In this document: positions 63,620 through 64,000 of the stretch, piece by piece | Layout of the letters: each line of letters opens with the position of its first letter | Numbering within the stretch: position 1 is the stretch's first letter | Source: Fagopyrum homotropicum | Taxonomy: Eukaryota; Streptophyta; Magnoliopsida; Caryophyllales; Polygonaceae | NCBI GenBank assembly: GCA_033239125.1 | Contig: BSWB01000003.1 | Span: forward strand, 112,054,320-112,118,319 | DNA length: 64,000 bases | Direction: 5' to 3' | Program-made: the position numbers and the translations under genes | The notes under the pieces: generated by a model | Told to the model about the DNA's origin: nothing | What the model saw: only the letters and a program-made list of their open reading frames with translations | The model's database searches: none

Positions 63620-64000
63620 CCCAATTGGATGGGCACAAAAGGCTCTCAATCATACCTTTGGCCATTTGGCCCATTCTACTAACTCCAAGCGAGAAGGTTG
63701 TTCCTTATATTGTGCAGGCTCCAGAGATTGAACTTAAAGAACTCCCCTAACATCTCAAATATTCTTTTCTTGGCGACACTGAGACATTACCCGTAATTGT
63801 GTCAGCAAGTTGTCTTCCCAACAAGAAGAGAAGTCGGTGGAAATGATTAAGGAGCACAAGACACCTCTTGGGTGCACAATAGCGGACATCAAAGGGATTA
63901 TTCCCTCCACTTGCATGCACCGGATCCTCCTTGAGGAAGATGCAAAACCATCAAGGCAACCGAAAAGGCGGCTCAACCCTCCTATGATGGATGTAGTGAA
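63620..64000 (+). pseudogene. H reverse transcriptase, beginning (runs off the window)
   Basis: Seen: the sequence aligns with N2 pol between protease and RT (EIELKELP, DIKGI, RILLEEDAKPSRQPKRRLNP, MMDVVK) through several frameshifts. The RT catalytic region and everything downstream lie beyond base 64000. Confidence 0.85.

Overview
This window reads as repeat-rich nuclear DNA of a flowering plant, probably a eudicot. I find no host gene, rRNA, tRNA or CRISPR array. Essentially all of it is made of LTR retrotransposons inserted into one another, plus one short inverted-repeat DNA element, microsatellites and a non-coding dispersed repeat. The lineages are recognisable from protein motifs, primer binding sites and 5-bp target duplications. 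They are chromodomain Ty3/Gypsy elements of Tekay/Del type (LTRs of about 2-2.8 kb with ends like TGTAA...GGGGTGTTACA), Athila/Tat-type Gypsy elements (primer site matching tRNA-Asp) and one Sirevirus-like Copia element.

Layout. 1-4627: LTR A (+), cut by solo LTR B (-, TSD CTTTT). 4628-6522: truncated LTR C (-). 6575-7697: Athila-type LTR fragment G. 7698-7900: Copia LTR fragment. 7900-10015: LTR A' (+) with a 60-bp tandem array. 10016-10880: dispersed repeat D1. 10943-11535: second copy of the LTR A promoter region. 11536-13265: 5' end of a minus-strand Tekay element (primer site and LTR B'). 13266-15259: 5' end of a minus-strand Athila-type element E. 15260-29152: Sirevirus-like Copia element (integrase, RT, RNase H, extra third ORF, 3' LTR), split by Tekay element T2 (17596-25202, TSD TGTTT), itself split by solo LTR F (20265-21949, TSD GGATG). 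29237-29973: MITE inside an AT microsatellite. 30126-31090: dispersed repeat D2. 31096 to the window end: Athila-type host element H (+). H is split by Tekay element T1 (31701-48822, TSD AAGCT), whose 5' LTR holds non-autonomous element N1 (33662-40142, TSD TAGGA). H is split again by Athila-type element N2 (49984-61710, minus strand, TSD GAAGG) inside its gag.

State of the coding regions. Nothing here looks intact. T1 pol is stopped many times, nearly always where CAG has become TAG, as expected from long cytosine methylation. N2 is the most complete element (gag, protease, RT, RNase H, integrase, third ORF) but has a duplicated gag segment, a nonsense codon in integrase and frameshifts. N1 has one ORF, which ends in a fossil of integrase.

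Most interesting signal. Several unrelated families each carry their own short palindromic or GC-rich motif, repeated in clusters at comparable places: two sites in the LTR, the untranslated internal region, and flexible protein linkers inside gag-pol. Examples are TTCAAGGCCTTGAA in the Copia element, CCTCGGTCGAGG in N1, CCGCAGGGGCGG in N2 and H, and CCACGGCCGTGG in LTR F. A second shared architecture is a hairpin with a GGA-type loop just upstream of the polypurine tract in T1, N1 and N2, with different stem sequences but the same loop. Both look like cis-acting element biology that ordinary annotation would miss.
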